Origin: an uncultured bacterium
GTDB lineage: Bacteria > Bacillota > Clostridia > Lachnospirales > Lachnospiraceae
DNA: 64,000 bases
Assembly: GCA_947383005.1 (NCBI GenBank)
Contig: CANDBT010000019.1
Location: forward strand, 19,221 to 83,220
Reading direction: 5' to 3'
Below are positions 53,646-62,664 of this stretch, piece by piece. A program made the translations under genes and the position numbers. The notes beneath the pieces were generated by a model that saw only the letters and a list, made by a program, of their open reading frames with translations, did not search any database and was not told where the DNA came from. Position 1 is the stretch's first letter. The number at the start of each line of letters is the position of its first letter.

Positions 53646-54539
53646 TTATTTTTTCCTTGTTCTGGCCTTCCACTTTTTGGCACAAAAAACAAAATTTCCC
53701 AGCCTCGTCTCAAACAGCATTGAACAGGGATATCTGGTCATAAAATCCTCCCGGAACTCATCCTTAGTCAGCATCTCGTCTTTCTTGAGCTGATATACCG
53801 TGTTAGAATTGAACAACTTACCCATACGGTGAAAAAATTGCTCCAAAACCTGCAGGGAAGCATTCTTAACCAGTTCCGGGTCATTCAGCGCCGCAATTCC
53901 TAAGATGATGCCGGCGCCCCGGCGGGCAAGCTGCTTCTCAACCCCGATAAGAAGCTGCACCTTCCCTCCGTCATCAATATCATAATACAAGCGGTAATAA
54001 AATCCCTTTCCGATATTCCTTCCGTTATATTCGGCGTCGGCAAGCTCTACCGGCAAATGGAACACCTCTTTCATGGCCTGGCTGACCGCACTGGCTATAA
54101 CCGGTGTTTCCATCAGCTCTTCATATACCTTCTTTTCCGAAACATTCCCTGTGATCGCCTGATCCTCCGCCATAATATGCCCTGTCAGCCATCCGGCTAA
54201 AACACCAAGAAACCGTCGGACTATTTCAGGAGAATAATCGGATGCTTCCAGGTATTTTTTATAAAAAACCAATGTTTTGTCCCGAAAATCATCATGAATC
54301 TTTTTATGCTGGTCATATCCCTTATAGCCGACAGCCCGCATATACTCTTCTTCCTCAGAAAAATGCGTCATCGTATAGTTTTCCAAATAAACAATGCTCT
54401 CTCTACAAGCATTTTGATAATTCGCCTCATTTTCAATATGATCCATCAGCTTTCCCACAATCCGGAATAGCTTGGCATGCGCCTTGTCAATCACTTCAAC
54501 GCCGATATTGAACTGCTCATTCCATGATAATTTTGCCAT
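53646..54539 (-). CDS. Bacteriohemerythrin-domain protein with C-terminal extension
   Basis: Protein of 297 aa. The N-terminal hemerythrin domain (about 1-130) carries the iron ligands in DKAHAKLFRIVG, HFSEEEEYM, HKKIHDDF and HIMAEDQ, fit for O2 or NO binding. The C-terminal part of about 150 residues (ELADAEYNGRNIGKGFYYRL; IGVEKQLARRGAGIILG) looks like a CheX/CheC-type fold but this is uncertain. It may be an oxygen sensor. The ATG at 54539 is about 10 nt after GGAGG. Confidence 0.83.
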   Translation of the reverse strand: MAKLSWNEQFNIGVEVIDKAHAKLFRIVGKLMDHIENEANYQNACRESIVYLENYTMTHFSEEEEYMRAVGYKGYDQHKKIHDDFRDKTLVFYKKYLEASDYSPEIVRRFLGVLAGWLTGHIMAEDQAITGNVSEKKVYEELMETPVIASAVSQAMKEVFHLPVELADAEYNGRNIGKGFYYRLYYDIDDGGKVQLLIGVEKQLARRGAGIILGIAALNDPELVKNASLQVLEQFFHRMGKLFNSNTVYQLKKDEMLTKDEFREDFMTRYPCSMLFETRLGNFVFCAKKWKARTRKK

Positions 54540-54632
54540 CACTCCCACGCCTCCCCTTGTCAGATTCTTTATAGCTGTTTCCTTCATTATAAAGATATTT
54601 ATCCTTTTTGTCTACTTACTTCCGGAGCGTTT

Positions 54633-54752
54633 ATATCATAGGACGCACTTTCCTATGTATCGAGTAGGGAAGAACCATCTTCCCCTACTCGCCGCGCGCC
54701 CCATGCGCCGCTTTTGCGGCTTACTTCCTCTGCATAGGGCTGCGCATACAAA
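54633..54752 (+). repeat. Structured element E3 with TATCATAGG hairpin
   Basis: Same order as E2: CGAGTAGGGAA..TTCCCCTACTCG hairpin, GCCCCATGC (54698-54706) pairing with GCATAGGGC (54732-54740), GCCGCTTTTGCGGC hairpin, ACTTCCT, and TGCGCATACAAAA at the end. The TATCATAGG..CCTATG hairpin comes first (54633-54655). Confidence 0.75.
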
Positions 54753-54796
54753 AACAGGCTGCCTGTTCCGTTATCCGGAAACAAAGCAGCCTGTTT
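54752..54796 (-). terminator. Terminator of the 3D-domain gene
   Basis: AAACAGGCTGC (54752-54762) pairs with GCAGCCTGTTT (54786-54796), with an inner TGTTTCCGG..CCGGAAACA-like pairing and T-run on the minus strand. Confidence 0.8.
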
Positions 54797-54817
54797 GGAT
54801 CAGGCAGATACAGGGAG

Positions 54818-55597
54818 TTACTGCACTAAAAATACCTCCTGTTTGGTTAAACCAAGAGAAACGGCAATTTCATGAGTGTCACAATAAACATCAATAATAT
54901 TTCCCTGAATAGCCGAACCGATATCTTCCACGGTATAAATAACATTGCCTATCCGTACTTTACTTCCCAAGGGAAGAATAGATAAATCTGCGGCAATCGT
55001 ATGATTCGCCTGTGGAACCGTCCCCGAGTAGGTAAGTCCGCTTCCGCCCCCGCACTTCTCACAATTGCAATAACCACAGACAGAAAAGAGGCCCAGCGAA
55101 CGCTCACCGGTTACAGGAGTTGCCGCCTGGGCGGCCGTCTGGGATGATGTGTCCTCCGGAACTTTAGACGCCTGTTTATCTGCACCCGAAGATCCTTTTT
55201 TGTAATCTACCGTATCCCCCAATATGTAATATTCATCACCTTTTACGGTGTATGCTTTTATTTTAAAATCATTCCCGCTAAACTGTGACCAGTCGACCTT
55301 TACCGAAAAACCATGCCATCCGTCTTTAAGATCAACTGCCAGGTCTTCCCTGTATTCATCTGCTGTGACATGAAGATATTTAACCGGCTCCGCCTTCCCG
55401 GATTGAAAAATATGAAGCTCCACCTGCTGAACATCATTGGTATCATCCGGATTCCAGGCCCAGCCGCAAATCGAAGTTGAATCCACCCGGGTAATCTTCC
55501 CTTTAGCGACAGCAGCCTTTGACGGAAATGCCGCAGCAATCACCACAGTCAAGGACAAGAGCGCAAACAAACTATGTTTTAAGCTTTTCTTCTTCAT
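54818..55597 (-). CDS. Secreted 3D-domain protein
   Basis: Protein of 259 aa with signal peptide (SLFALLSLTVVIAAAFPSKAA). An N-terminal beta domain (about 30-140) includes SICGWAWNPDD. A Ser/Thr/Ala linker, a Cys cluster (CGYCNCEKCGG) and a 3D domain (DIGSAIQGNIIDVYCDTHEIA) complete it. The 3D domain of the MltA/Rpf-like group has the three Asp and suggests peptidoglycan-active lysis, but catalysis is unproven. ATG at 55597, 10 nt after AGGAGG. A consensus promoter lies at 55649-55677. Confidence 0.88.
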   Translation of the reverse strand: MKKKSLKHSLFALLSLTVVIAAAFPSKAAVAKGKITRVDSTSICGWAWNPDDTNDVQQVELHIFQSGKAEPVKYLHVTADEYREDLAVDLKDGWHGFSVKVDWSQFSGNDFKIKAYTVKGDEYYILGDTVDYKKGSSGADKQASKVPEDTSSQTAAQAATPVTGERSLGLFSVCGYCNCEKCGGGSGLTYSGTVPQANHTIAADLSILPLGSKVRIGNVIYTVEDIGSAIQGNIIDVYCDTHEIAVSLGLTKQEVFLVQ

Positions 55598-55648
55598 TTT
55601 AACAGTACCTCCTGACAATCCGACAGTAATTGTTACAATCCAATTGTC

Positions 55649-55677
55649 ATTATATTACAAAACTGTTAAATAGTCAA
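55649..55677 (-). promoter_or_regulatory. Consensus promoter of the 3D-domain gene
   Basis: On the minus strand TTGACT (55672-55677), 17-bp spacer, TATAAT (55649-55654), about 52 bp before the start codon. Confidence 0.75.
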
Positions 55678-55683
55678 CACCTC

Positions 55684-55716
55684 GTTACTGTTCACAGGAT
55701 ACCTGTGAACAGTAAC
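55684..55716. repeat. Solo 15-bp-arm inverted repeat with element A ends
   Basis: GTTACTGTTCACAGG, 3-nt loop ATA, and the exact complement. These are the terminal sequences of element A with no interior. It sits just after the last TRAP gene and could act as a terminator-like hairpin. Confidence 0.8.
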
Positions 55717-55724
55717 AACACTTC

Positions 55725-56738
55725 TTATCCGGCTGTGCCTGTCTCCCCCAATTTCAATATTTTCTCTACAATATCCATGTAGTCACTGCAGTATTCTCCA
55801 TAAATCGGAAGCATAGCTTCTCTGAACCGGGCTTTCTCTTCATTCGTCAACTCAATCACCTGGCAGCCTGCTGCCCTCACCCGTTTTTCCGACTCATAAA
55901 TTTGTCCTGCCCACAGCTCACGCTCATAAATCGCCGATTCTCTGGCGCATTCCCGAATAATCTCATGATATTCCTCCGGCAGTTTTTTCCAGGTTGCTTC
56001 CGCTACAAGCTGCATCTCCGGCACTCGGGTATGCTCGTCCACGGTATAATAAGGCGCCACCTCATAATGCTTCATCGCATCATAAGAGGGCCAGTTATTT
56101 TCCGCCACATCGATGACGCCTGTCTCCAAAGCCGAATAAACTTCATCATAAGGCATAGGGACTGCCGTTGCCCCCAACGCTTCCACCACTGCCCGCATCA
56201 GCTCGGATTCCTGAACCCGGACCCGTATCCCTTTCATGTCTTCCAAAGATTCTATTGGGACTTTACTGTAAAAATTCCTGGCTCCCGCATCATACCATGA
56301 CAACGCTACCAGATTATATCCGTCCAAAGCATTCAAAAAATCATTTCCGATTTCCCCTTCCAGCACCTGCCACATATGTTCTGCATCAGTATACAGATAA
56401 GGCATCTGCAGCACGTTCATTTTGGGGATAAACTCGGACAAAGAAGATAAAGACACTCTGGCAAAATCAATCCCGCCAAATTGCATCTGTTCAACCGTAC
56501 TTTGTTCTTCTCCCAGAATTCCTCCGGCATTAACCTGAATCTCAACTTTGCCTTCCGTCCGCTCATAGACCAGTTGGGCAAACCGATAAGCCCCCTGCGT
56601 TGTCGGATAGTCTTCCGGCTGGTTTTCCGCATAAGTAAGCACAAATTCGGGAGCCGGAGGCTCTTCTGTCCCGCACCGGCAAACCCCGCAAATCAAAAGC
56701 CCTGCTCCGATTACAGCCGCCGCTACAGTCCTTTTCAT
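55725..56738 (-). CDS. TRAP transporter substrate-binding protein (DctP family), second copy
   Basis: Periplasmic-type binding protein of 337 aa, here probably a lipoprotein (MKRTVAAAVIGAGLLICG, Cys near 18-23). DctP-family landmarks: GIRVRVQESELMRAVVEALGATAVPMPYDEVY-type region with the substrate Arg, and VIDVAENNWPSY. It differs from the first copy at 58685-59800, so a second substrate or specificity is possible. The start overlaps the DctM stop (TAATG). Confidence 0.92.
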   Translation of the reverse strand: MKRTVAAAVIGAGLLICGVCRCGTEEPPAPEFVLTYAENQPEDYPTTQGAYRFAQLVYERTEGKVEIQVNAGGILGEEQSTVEQMQFGGIDFARVSLSSLSEFIPKMNVLQMPYLYTDAEHMWQVLEGEIGNDFLNALDGYNLVALSWYDAGARNFYSKVPIESLEDMKGIRVRVQESELMRAVVEALGATAVPMPYDEVYSALETGVIDVAENNWPSYDAMKHYEVAPYYTVDEHTRVPEMQLVAEATWKKLPEEYHEIIRECARESAIYERELWAGQIYESEKRVRAAGCQVIELTNEEKARFREAMLPIYGEYCSDYMDIVEKILKLGETGTAG

Positions 56739-58033
56739 TATTTTATCATCAATCCCGGCAGCCACATGCTAATACCCGGAATAAAGGTAATCAGCAGCAG
56801 CGTAATCACCATACACAGATAGAAGGGCAACGTCGCCTTTACTACACGTTCCATAGGTACTTTTGCTACGGCAGAACCGATAAACAGCACCGCGCCAACC
56901 GGCGGAGTCAAAAGGCCAATGCCGCAATTCAAGACCACCATAATACCAAACTGGATCGGATCCAGCCCGATAGATGTAGCAATCGGAAGCAATATTGGCG
57001 TAGCGATCAGGATAATCGGCGCCATATCCATGATACATCCCAGCACCAGCAAAATCAAATTCAGCATTAAAGCCAGAATAATCGGATTCTGCGTCAAACC
57101 GGTAATCGCGTTAGCCGCCAGTTCGGGCACATGGAGCCTGGTCAGGCAATATCCGAAAATATTGGAAGTGGCAATCAAAATCAAAACAATAGACAAGGTA
57201 TCCACGCATTCGCCTAAAACTCTCCATACGCCTTTCCAGTCAAGCTCTTTATAAATAAACACACTGACAAACAAGCTGTAGATAACCGCTACGGCTGCTG
57301 ATTCGGTAGCCGTGAAATATCCTCCCACAACACCGAAAACCACGATCAGCACCGCCGCCAAAGCCCAAAAGGAAACGCTTAACTGTTTGATCAAATTGAT
57401 GATACTGAACTTTTCCCCTTTGGGATAACCACGTTTCACGGAAATAATATACGAACCGATCATCAGGGAAACGGCCAGAAGAGCGCCCGGCACATAGCCG
57501 GCCAAAAACAGGCTGCCGACAGAAATCCCCCCTGCCGTAGTGGCATATATAACCATATTATGGCTTGGAGGAACCAAAAGCCCCTCACAGGAAGAAGTAA
57601 TCGTTACCGCTGTGGAAAAGTCGTCATCATACCCCTGATCCACCATCATGGGAATCAATATCGATCCCAGGGAAGCGGTATCCGCTGATGCGGAGCCGGA
57701 TATCCCGCCGAAAAAGTAAGATGCTACGATATTCACCATAGCCATACCGCCCCGCATCCATCCTACACAGGCATTAGCCAAAGCAATGAGCTTTTCCGAT
57801 ATTCCTCCGGAACCCATCAGACAGCCCATAGTGATAAAAAAAGGAACCGCCATCAAACTGAACGAGCTGATTCCTTTAACCATCTGCTGGCAGATCGTAC
57901 TCAAAGGCAGACCCTGAGATAACAGACAGAGCACGGAAGAAAGAGCTACCGCATAGGCGATAGGAAAGCGCAACAAAACCATAAGGAAAAAACTTCCCAG
58001 CAAAATGGCAATTGCCATAGTATCTACCGTCAT
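56738..58033 (-). CDS. TRAP transporter large permease (DctM)
   Basis: Integral membrane subunit of 431 aa with about 12 hydrophobic segments; Na+-driven uptake of organic acids or sialic acid-like substrates. DctM patterns: ISGSASADTASLGSILIPMMVDQGYD and LLTPPVGAVLFIGSAVAKV. It overlaps DctQ by 4 bp, as usual. Confidence 0.95.
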   Translation of the reverse strand: MTVDTMAIAILLGSFFLMVLLRFPIAYAVALSSVLCLLSQGLPLSTICQQMVKGISSFSLMAVPFFITMGCLMGSGGISEKLIALANACVGWMRGGMAMVNIVASYFFGGISGSASADTASLGSILIPMMVDQGYDDDFSTAVTITSSCEGLLVPPSHNMVIYATTAGGISVGSLFLAGYVPGALLAVSLMIGSYIISVKRGYPKGEKFSIINLIKQLSVSFWALAAVLIVVFGVVGGYFTATESAAVAVIYSLFVSVFIYKELDWKGVWRVLGECVDTLSIVLILIATSNIFGYCLTRLHVPELAANAITGLTQNPIILALMLNLILLVLGCIMDMAPIILIATPILLPIATSIGLDPIQFGIMVVLNCGIGLLTPPVGAVLFIGSAVAKVPMERVVKATLPFYLCMVITLLLITFIPGISMWLPGLMIK

Positions 58034-58563
58034 AGCTTAATCTCCTCCTTTTCTTCGACAAAAAATCCCCGGATATGGTTATAAATGGCGTCAATCTCAA
58101 AAATCAGCATGGCGACGCCTGCCAGGGGAACCGGAAAATACATCCAGAACCGCGATACGTTCGGCATACTCACATAGCTTCCCTTTGCCCCAAGGCCCGT
58201 GGCATACTGCCATCCAACGATAATCATAATCAGGGAAAGCGCCAGCACGGCTATATCAGCAAAAATATCCAGGAATTTTACCAATCCCTTGGGAAGATAC
58301 GGATCAAGAGCGGTCATCCGAATATGGGCGCCTCTTCGGATTGCCAAGGCTGCCGAAAGCACCGCCATATAAGACATGCAAGTCAAAACCACCTCTTCAC
58401 TCCAGGCCGGATCGGGAATGAAAGGAACATAGCGGCCAATCACCGCCATGGTAGTAATCAGGATATCGGCGATCAAAAGCAGCTTGCAAATCAGCATTAC
58501 AGCCTTGTAAGTATAATCGTAAGCCGGCTTAATCTTATCAATCGTCTTGAAAATTTCTGGCAT
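58030..58563 (-). CDS. TRAP transporter small permease (DctQ)
   Basis: Four-span membrane subunit of 177 aa. Landmarks: PDPAWSEEVVLTCMSYMAVLSAALAIRRGAHIRM and WMYFPVPLAGVAMLIF. ATG at 58563 after GGAGGGG. Works with DctM and the binding proteins. Confidence 0.93.
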   Translation of the reverse strand: MPEIFKTIDKIKPAYDYTYKAVMLICKLLLIADILITTMAVIGRYVPFIPDPAWSEEVVLTCMSYMAVLSAALAIRRGAHIRMTALDPYLPKGLVKFLDIFADIAVLALSLIMIIVGWQYATGLGAKGSYVSMPNVSRFWMYFPVPLAGVAMLIFEIDAIYNHIRGFFVEEKEEIKL

Positions 58564-58684
58564 ATAAAACCCCTCCTTCATTTAAAGCGGAACAGCTCTG
58601 CCAAAAGCTTGTCCCGCTTGTTCAAAGGCGCAATTACATTTTATCTCAAACCTTTTCCTGCTGCAGGATCAGGTTATCCATTCC

Positions 58685-59800
58685 TTACTGCAGATCCAAA
58701 ATTTTCTGATACAAATCCTCATAACCTTTGGTGTTATCTTCAATAACCTTTTTGGTTGCTTCCTGCCAAGGTGCAATATCGGTCACTTCCACCACATTGA
58801 CTCCCTCGGACTTCAGTTGCTCCAAAACCTCATTTTCCTTGCTCTCGGAATTTTTCTGGTTCTGGGATGAAGCATATTCTCCTGCTTCCATAAGAATTGC
58901 CTGCTGGTCAGCCGTCAGCTTGTCCCATGCCTCGTCGGTGATAATCACCTGTACCGCGCCAAGAGTATGGCCGTCAAGAATCAGGTTTGCCGCCACCTCC
59001 GGGAAAGCGTTGGACTTATAGTTGGCAATAGGCTGCTCAGCGCCGTCGACAACTCCGGTCTGCAATGCAGAATACAGTTCGTTAAACGATACGACTGTCG
59101 GAGAAGCGCCAAGACCTTCTACCAGGCCGTTCATAACCGGGTCATTGGACACACGCAATTTCATCCCCTTCAGATCGTCAATTCCGGCAATTTCCTTTAC
59201 GGTAAAGAAATGGCGGAAACCTTCTTCTCCATAGAAAAGGCCTCTCACGCCGGAACCGTTTTCCTGGGATTCCATCAAAAACTCATCTGCCAGATCGCTG
59301 TTTGCAAAATTCCAAAAATGCTCACGGTTCACAAACGTGTATGGCAGCGACAAAAGCATGGATTTCTCTCCGCCGTAACTGGTCAGGGCAAAAGCCGAAA
59401 TACGTGACATATCAATCGTTCCGCCTCCGCCAAGCATTGTATCCAGTACATCATTCTCAGAACCAAGAACGCCGCTGGCCTGGACATCAATCGTAATCTT
59501 GCCGTCGGAAAGCTCTTCTACTTTACTCTTAAAATCACTGGCCATCTGTCCCACAATGGTATCCAACGGATTAACCTCGGCATATACCAAGGTAACTTCC
59601 GGCATATTAGCCGTATCATATGCCCCTGAAGATGTTCCGGAACCGCCCTCCGTAGCCTGCGTTTCCCCCTCAGCCGCTTTGGTTGTCTCCGCCTGTGTCG
59701 CAGCGGTAGTCGGCGCATCCGGGGATTTCAACCCGCAGCCAGCCAAAGCCCCAGTCACCATTGCCGCACATAAAACCGTACTGATCCATCTCTTTTTCAT
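58685..59800 (-). CDS. TRAP transporter substrate-binding protein (DctP family), first copy
   Basis: Lipoprotein of 371 aa: MKKRWISTVLCAAMVTGALAGCG with lipobox LAGC, a Thr/Glu-rich spacer (about 25-50), then the DctP fold (VTLVYAEVNPLDTIVGQM; MKLRVSNDPVMNGLVEGLGASPTV; VVDGAEQPIANYKS). ATG at 59800 after GGAGG. First gene of the four-gene TRAP operon, downstream of the two-component genes. The substrate is not predictable; typical ones are C4-dicarboxylates and sugar acids. Confidence 0.93.
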   Translation of the reverse strand: MKKRWISTVLCAAMVTGALAGCGLKSPDAPTTAATQAETTKAAEGETQATEGGSGTSSGAYDTANMPEVTLVYAEVNPLDTIVGQMASDFKSKVEELSDGKITIDVQASGVLGSENDVLDTMLGGGGTIDMSRISAFALTSYGGEKSMLLSLPYTFVNREHFWNFANSDLADEFLMESQENGSGVRGLFYGEEGFRHFFTVKEIAGIDDLKGMKLRVSNDPVMNGLVEGLGASPTVVSFNELYSALQTGVVDGAEQPIANYKSNAFPEVAANLILDGHTLGAVQVIITDEAWDKLTADQQAILMEAGEYASSQNQKNSESKENEVLEQLKSEGVNVVEVTDIAPWQEATKKVIEDNTKGYEDLYQKILDLQ

Positions 59801-59835
59801 GATCCATTTCCTCCGTTTCTTGAATTTTCCCTCTT

Positions 59836-59931
59836 TTTTATGCACACGGACACCCAAAGGAAGATGTCAGCTAAAGCTGGCGGGCGCCCGGCGCGGCGAG
59901 CAGGGGAATAGCATCCCCTACTCGATTCCAG
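59836..59931 (-). repeat. Structured element E1
   Basis: On the minus strand it has the E order: CGAGTAGGGGA hairpin, GGGCGCCC pairing with GGGTGTCC (59882-59889 with 59848-59855, two G-U pairs), AGCTTTAGCT hairpin, ATCTTCCT, GTGTGCATAAAA. It overlaps the upstream leader of the first dctP gene. Confidence 0.7.
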
Positions 59932-59943
59932 AATCAACCATTT

Positions 59944-59997
59944 AATTCTGACAGGCCGTATTGCCAGAGACAAAATCACACTGTCTTTTGTCAGAAT
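59944..59997. promoter_or_regulatory. Inverted repeat upstream of the TRAP operon
   Basis: ATTCTGACA and TGTCAGAAT arms enclose GACAAAA..TTTTGTC. This could be the binding site of the neighbouring response regulator, but no promoter was found to support that. The remaining sequence to 60137 holds only the terminator at 60032-60083. Confidence 0.4.
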
Positions 59998-60031
59998 CAA
60001 AAATGTTATTCTTAAGTTATATTATAAGAAA

Positions 60032-60083
60032 AAAATTGTCCTGTGCACATCGTATATTTTTACGATATATAGGACAATTTTAA
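60032..60083 (-). terminator. Terminator after the response regulator gene
   Basis: AAAATTGTCCT with AGGACAATTTT arms and an inner ATCGTAT/TACGAT pairing, followed on the minus strand by seven T. It separates the two-component genes from the TRAP operon. Confidence 0.75.
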
Positions 60084-60137
60084 CCAAATCAATTTTTTTC
60101 TGTATATTTCATACAAACAGGAAATTTCTTTGGCCGA

Positions 60138-60938
60138 TTATTTTTGAAATATATACAACCTGTACTCTGTTGGCGTAATGCCTGTTATTCGCTTAAAGAC
60201 ACGGGTAAAATACGTCGAATCCATATATCCTACCGCTTTCCCCACATCCTTTACATTTACGGTAGGCTGTTCCAGCAATTTTTTTGCTTCTTTTATCCGG
60301 TACTCCATAAGATATGAGGTAAAATTCTTATTAAAACATTGCTTAAACAGCTTACAGAAATATGCCTCGGAATAATTCATCATATTCGCCAGGCTCTACA
60401 TGGAAATATCATACATATAGTTGTTCTGAATATATCGAAAAATCATCTCTGTCACTTTATCCATTCGCACTTTACCGGTATCCTCTGGCTCGCTTTCCGC
60501 AAAAAGATATTCCGGCAAGACTTCCCCCTCAGACCCGTTTTTTGACCGGATGTTTTTTTCATGTTCGTCCGTCAGCCTCATTGCCTCTTCCAGAACAAGC
60601 ATCATTTCCGATTCGTCACAAGGTTTCAGCAGATAATCCAAAGCCCGGACGGTTATTGCCTTTTTCGCATAGGAAAATTCGTCAAAAGCAGTAAGAAAAA
60701 TAATACAGCATTCCTTGTCCTTCTCTCTCACTTTTTCCGCTGCCTGAATACCGTTAATGCCCGGCATTTCAATATCCAGGATTAAAATCTGTATCTTCTC
60801 CCGCTCATAAACTTCCAACGCCTCTCTTCCGTTTTCCGCCTGAAAAATCCTGCACCGTTCCTTAAGGTTTTTTTCCAGCGCCCGATACAGCACCAGACGC
60901 TCAATCTTTTCATCGTCGGCAATCAATATCCGATACAC
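60138..60938 (-). pseudogene. AraC-type response regulator broken by an in-frame TAG
   Basis: The reading frame of 266 codons is open except for one amber codon at codon 181 (60396-60398). Before it: the receiver domain (phospho-Asp in LILDIEMPG, Thr in FLTAFD, Lys in LLKPCDE). After it, in the same frame: the HTH_18 DNA-binding domain (YFCKLFKQCFNKNFTSYL; VGYMDSTYFTRVFKRITG). A single CAG to TAG change would restore it. The truncated product lacks the DNA-binding domain. Assembly error or amber read-through are alternatives. A partner histidine kinase lies 12 bp upstream and is also disrupted. Confidence 0.87.
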
Positions 60939-60950
60939 GGCTGCCCTTCC

Positions 60951-62464
60951 TTATTCCTGATATTTCCGGCCGTTTTGCGGAATAAGCATCTGAATTACCG
61001 TTCCCCGGCCTTTTTTACTGTAAATTTTCATATCGCCGTTTTTATACATAGTATGAATACGCTTATAGATATTGCCAAGTCCGATACCTGTCCGGGAAGT
61101 CCGGTTTCGCTGACGGCTTCGAATCTCCTGCAGCGCCCGGCAAATTTCCTCATACCGTTCTTCACTCATTCCTAAACCTGTATCTGCCACGGAAATCACC
61201 ACATTCCCTTCTCTTTCCCAAATCCGTAAAAATATCTTCCCGCCCTCCTCCTTTTTGGAAATGCCATGAATAATCGCGTTTTCCACCAAAGGCTGGAGGG
61301 TAAATGCAGGAATCATCACCATCGCCGGGTCCAATTCCAGCCGGTAGCCATAGGCAACTCTCTTGCCAAACCTCATTTTCTGGATAAACATATAATCTTC
61401 CACCACCTTTAATTCCCGCTCCAAAATCACGATCTGATCGGACATCTTCAGATTATATCGGAAAAGGCTGCTCAAGCTGGTAATCATCTGCTCCGTGTCC
61501 CCGGCTCCCTCCAGCCTCGCCATACCGGAAATCGTATTCAGCGTATTAAACAGGAAGTGAGGGTTAATCTGGCTTTTCAGAAGCTCCATTCTGGCAGCTT
61601 CCAACTGTTTTTCCGTTTCCACTTTCTCCATCTCTTCTTTGTACAGCAGTTCTGCTATCTCACTGTTTTTCTTCAATGTATTGATATAACCTTCCGTGGC
61701 ATGCTTCATCTTGTTGAACGCATGCACCAGTTCGCCCATCTCATCTCTATTCTCCACAGTCAGGTCGGGGTCACTGAAATCATACCTGGCAATCTTTTTG
61801 CTGCCATTGGCAAGCATAACCAGAGGATTGACAATCGTATTGGACAAAAGCCGGGTAAACGAAACCATCACCACCATGACCATCCCCGTGAAAACCAGAA
61901 TCAAATAGCGTATTTGATAAATGGCAGGAAGCCGTTCCTGATATCTGGCATTTCCCTCTTTAAACGTTGCCTGCACAAACGCCGGGTATAGAGCTGCAAA
62001 TATTCCTGCATATCATACACTTTATATAACTGGGCTATGTATCCTTCTTCTCTTCTGTCCATGGCTAATACGGCATCTCTGCTGACACGGTAATTCTCAT
62101 ATCCGTTTATTACATTCCAGGTCCTGGCATACCGTTCGCCGCCAATCTTCCCATAATCAAACGGCAGGCAGCTCATACACCGTTCTGTCCTGACGCAAGC
62201 CAGTACATATTCCTGACGATTCTCCTCCGTCTTGTCCCGGACATAAACTTCAAAAGCTTCGGTTTCTAATTCAATAGCTTCCTGAAAATCATTACATAAG
62301 GAATTTTCATTCAAGATTACATGGAAATTTTCCACGGCAAAATTTACTACGGCTGTATTAAACAGGCCGGAAAGACCCATAACAAAAGCCAGCATTACCG
62401 CAAACATGCCGATTTTCTTCTTCAACGAAGCTTTCATCCATATATTTTTGAAAATGTTGGGCAT
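60951..62464 (-). pseudogene. Sensor histidine kinase (HisKA_7TM-like/YesM-type) broken by a frameshift
   Basis: The N-terminal part (62464 to about 61980) has a membrane helix (MFAVMLAFVMGLSGLFNTAV) and an outer domain. The frame then shifts near 61985-61989: the expected frame needs one more base, consistent with loss of a G in the CCCGG run. The C-terminal frame (61976-60951) has a second membrane span, a HAMP domain, the YesM-type His motif SQINPHFLFNTLN and ATPase motifs ENAIIHG, DTGLGM and GIGLGNIY. The start is ATG 62464 after GAAAGGA. It would sense an external signal for the TRAP operon if intact. Confidence 0.85.
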
Positions 62465-62664
62465 AGAAAATTCCTTTCCTGACAAATTTCTTGTATTATA
62501 ACATATTTTTAACCGGTCTGCCGCATTTTTTATCTATTACCAGACAAAAATTAAAAGAAAGAAATTCAGACGGAAAACAGTAGTATTTTCCGCTGTTTAA
62601 TGATAAAATAGAAAAAAATTCAATCCATTTCAACAATACTCTTACCATTAAAGGAGAACAAACT

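Noticed and set aside
62493-62664. Purine riboswitch upstream of the NCS2 permease.
   Set aside because: The conserved three-way junction and loop sequences of the purine aptamer are not seen; only a small CGGAAAA/TTTTCCG hairpin is present.
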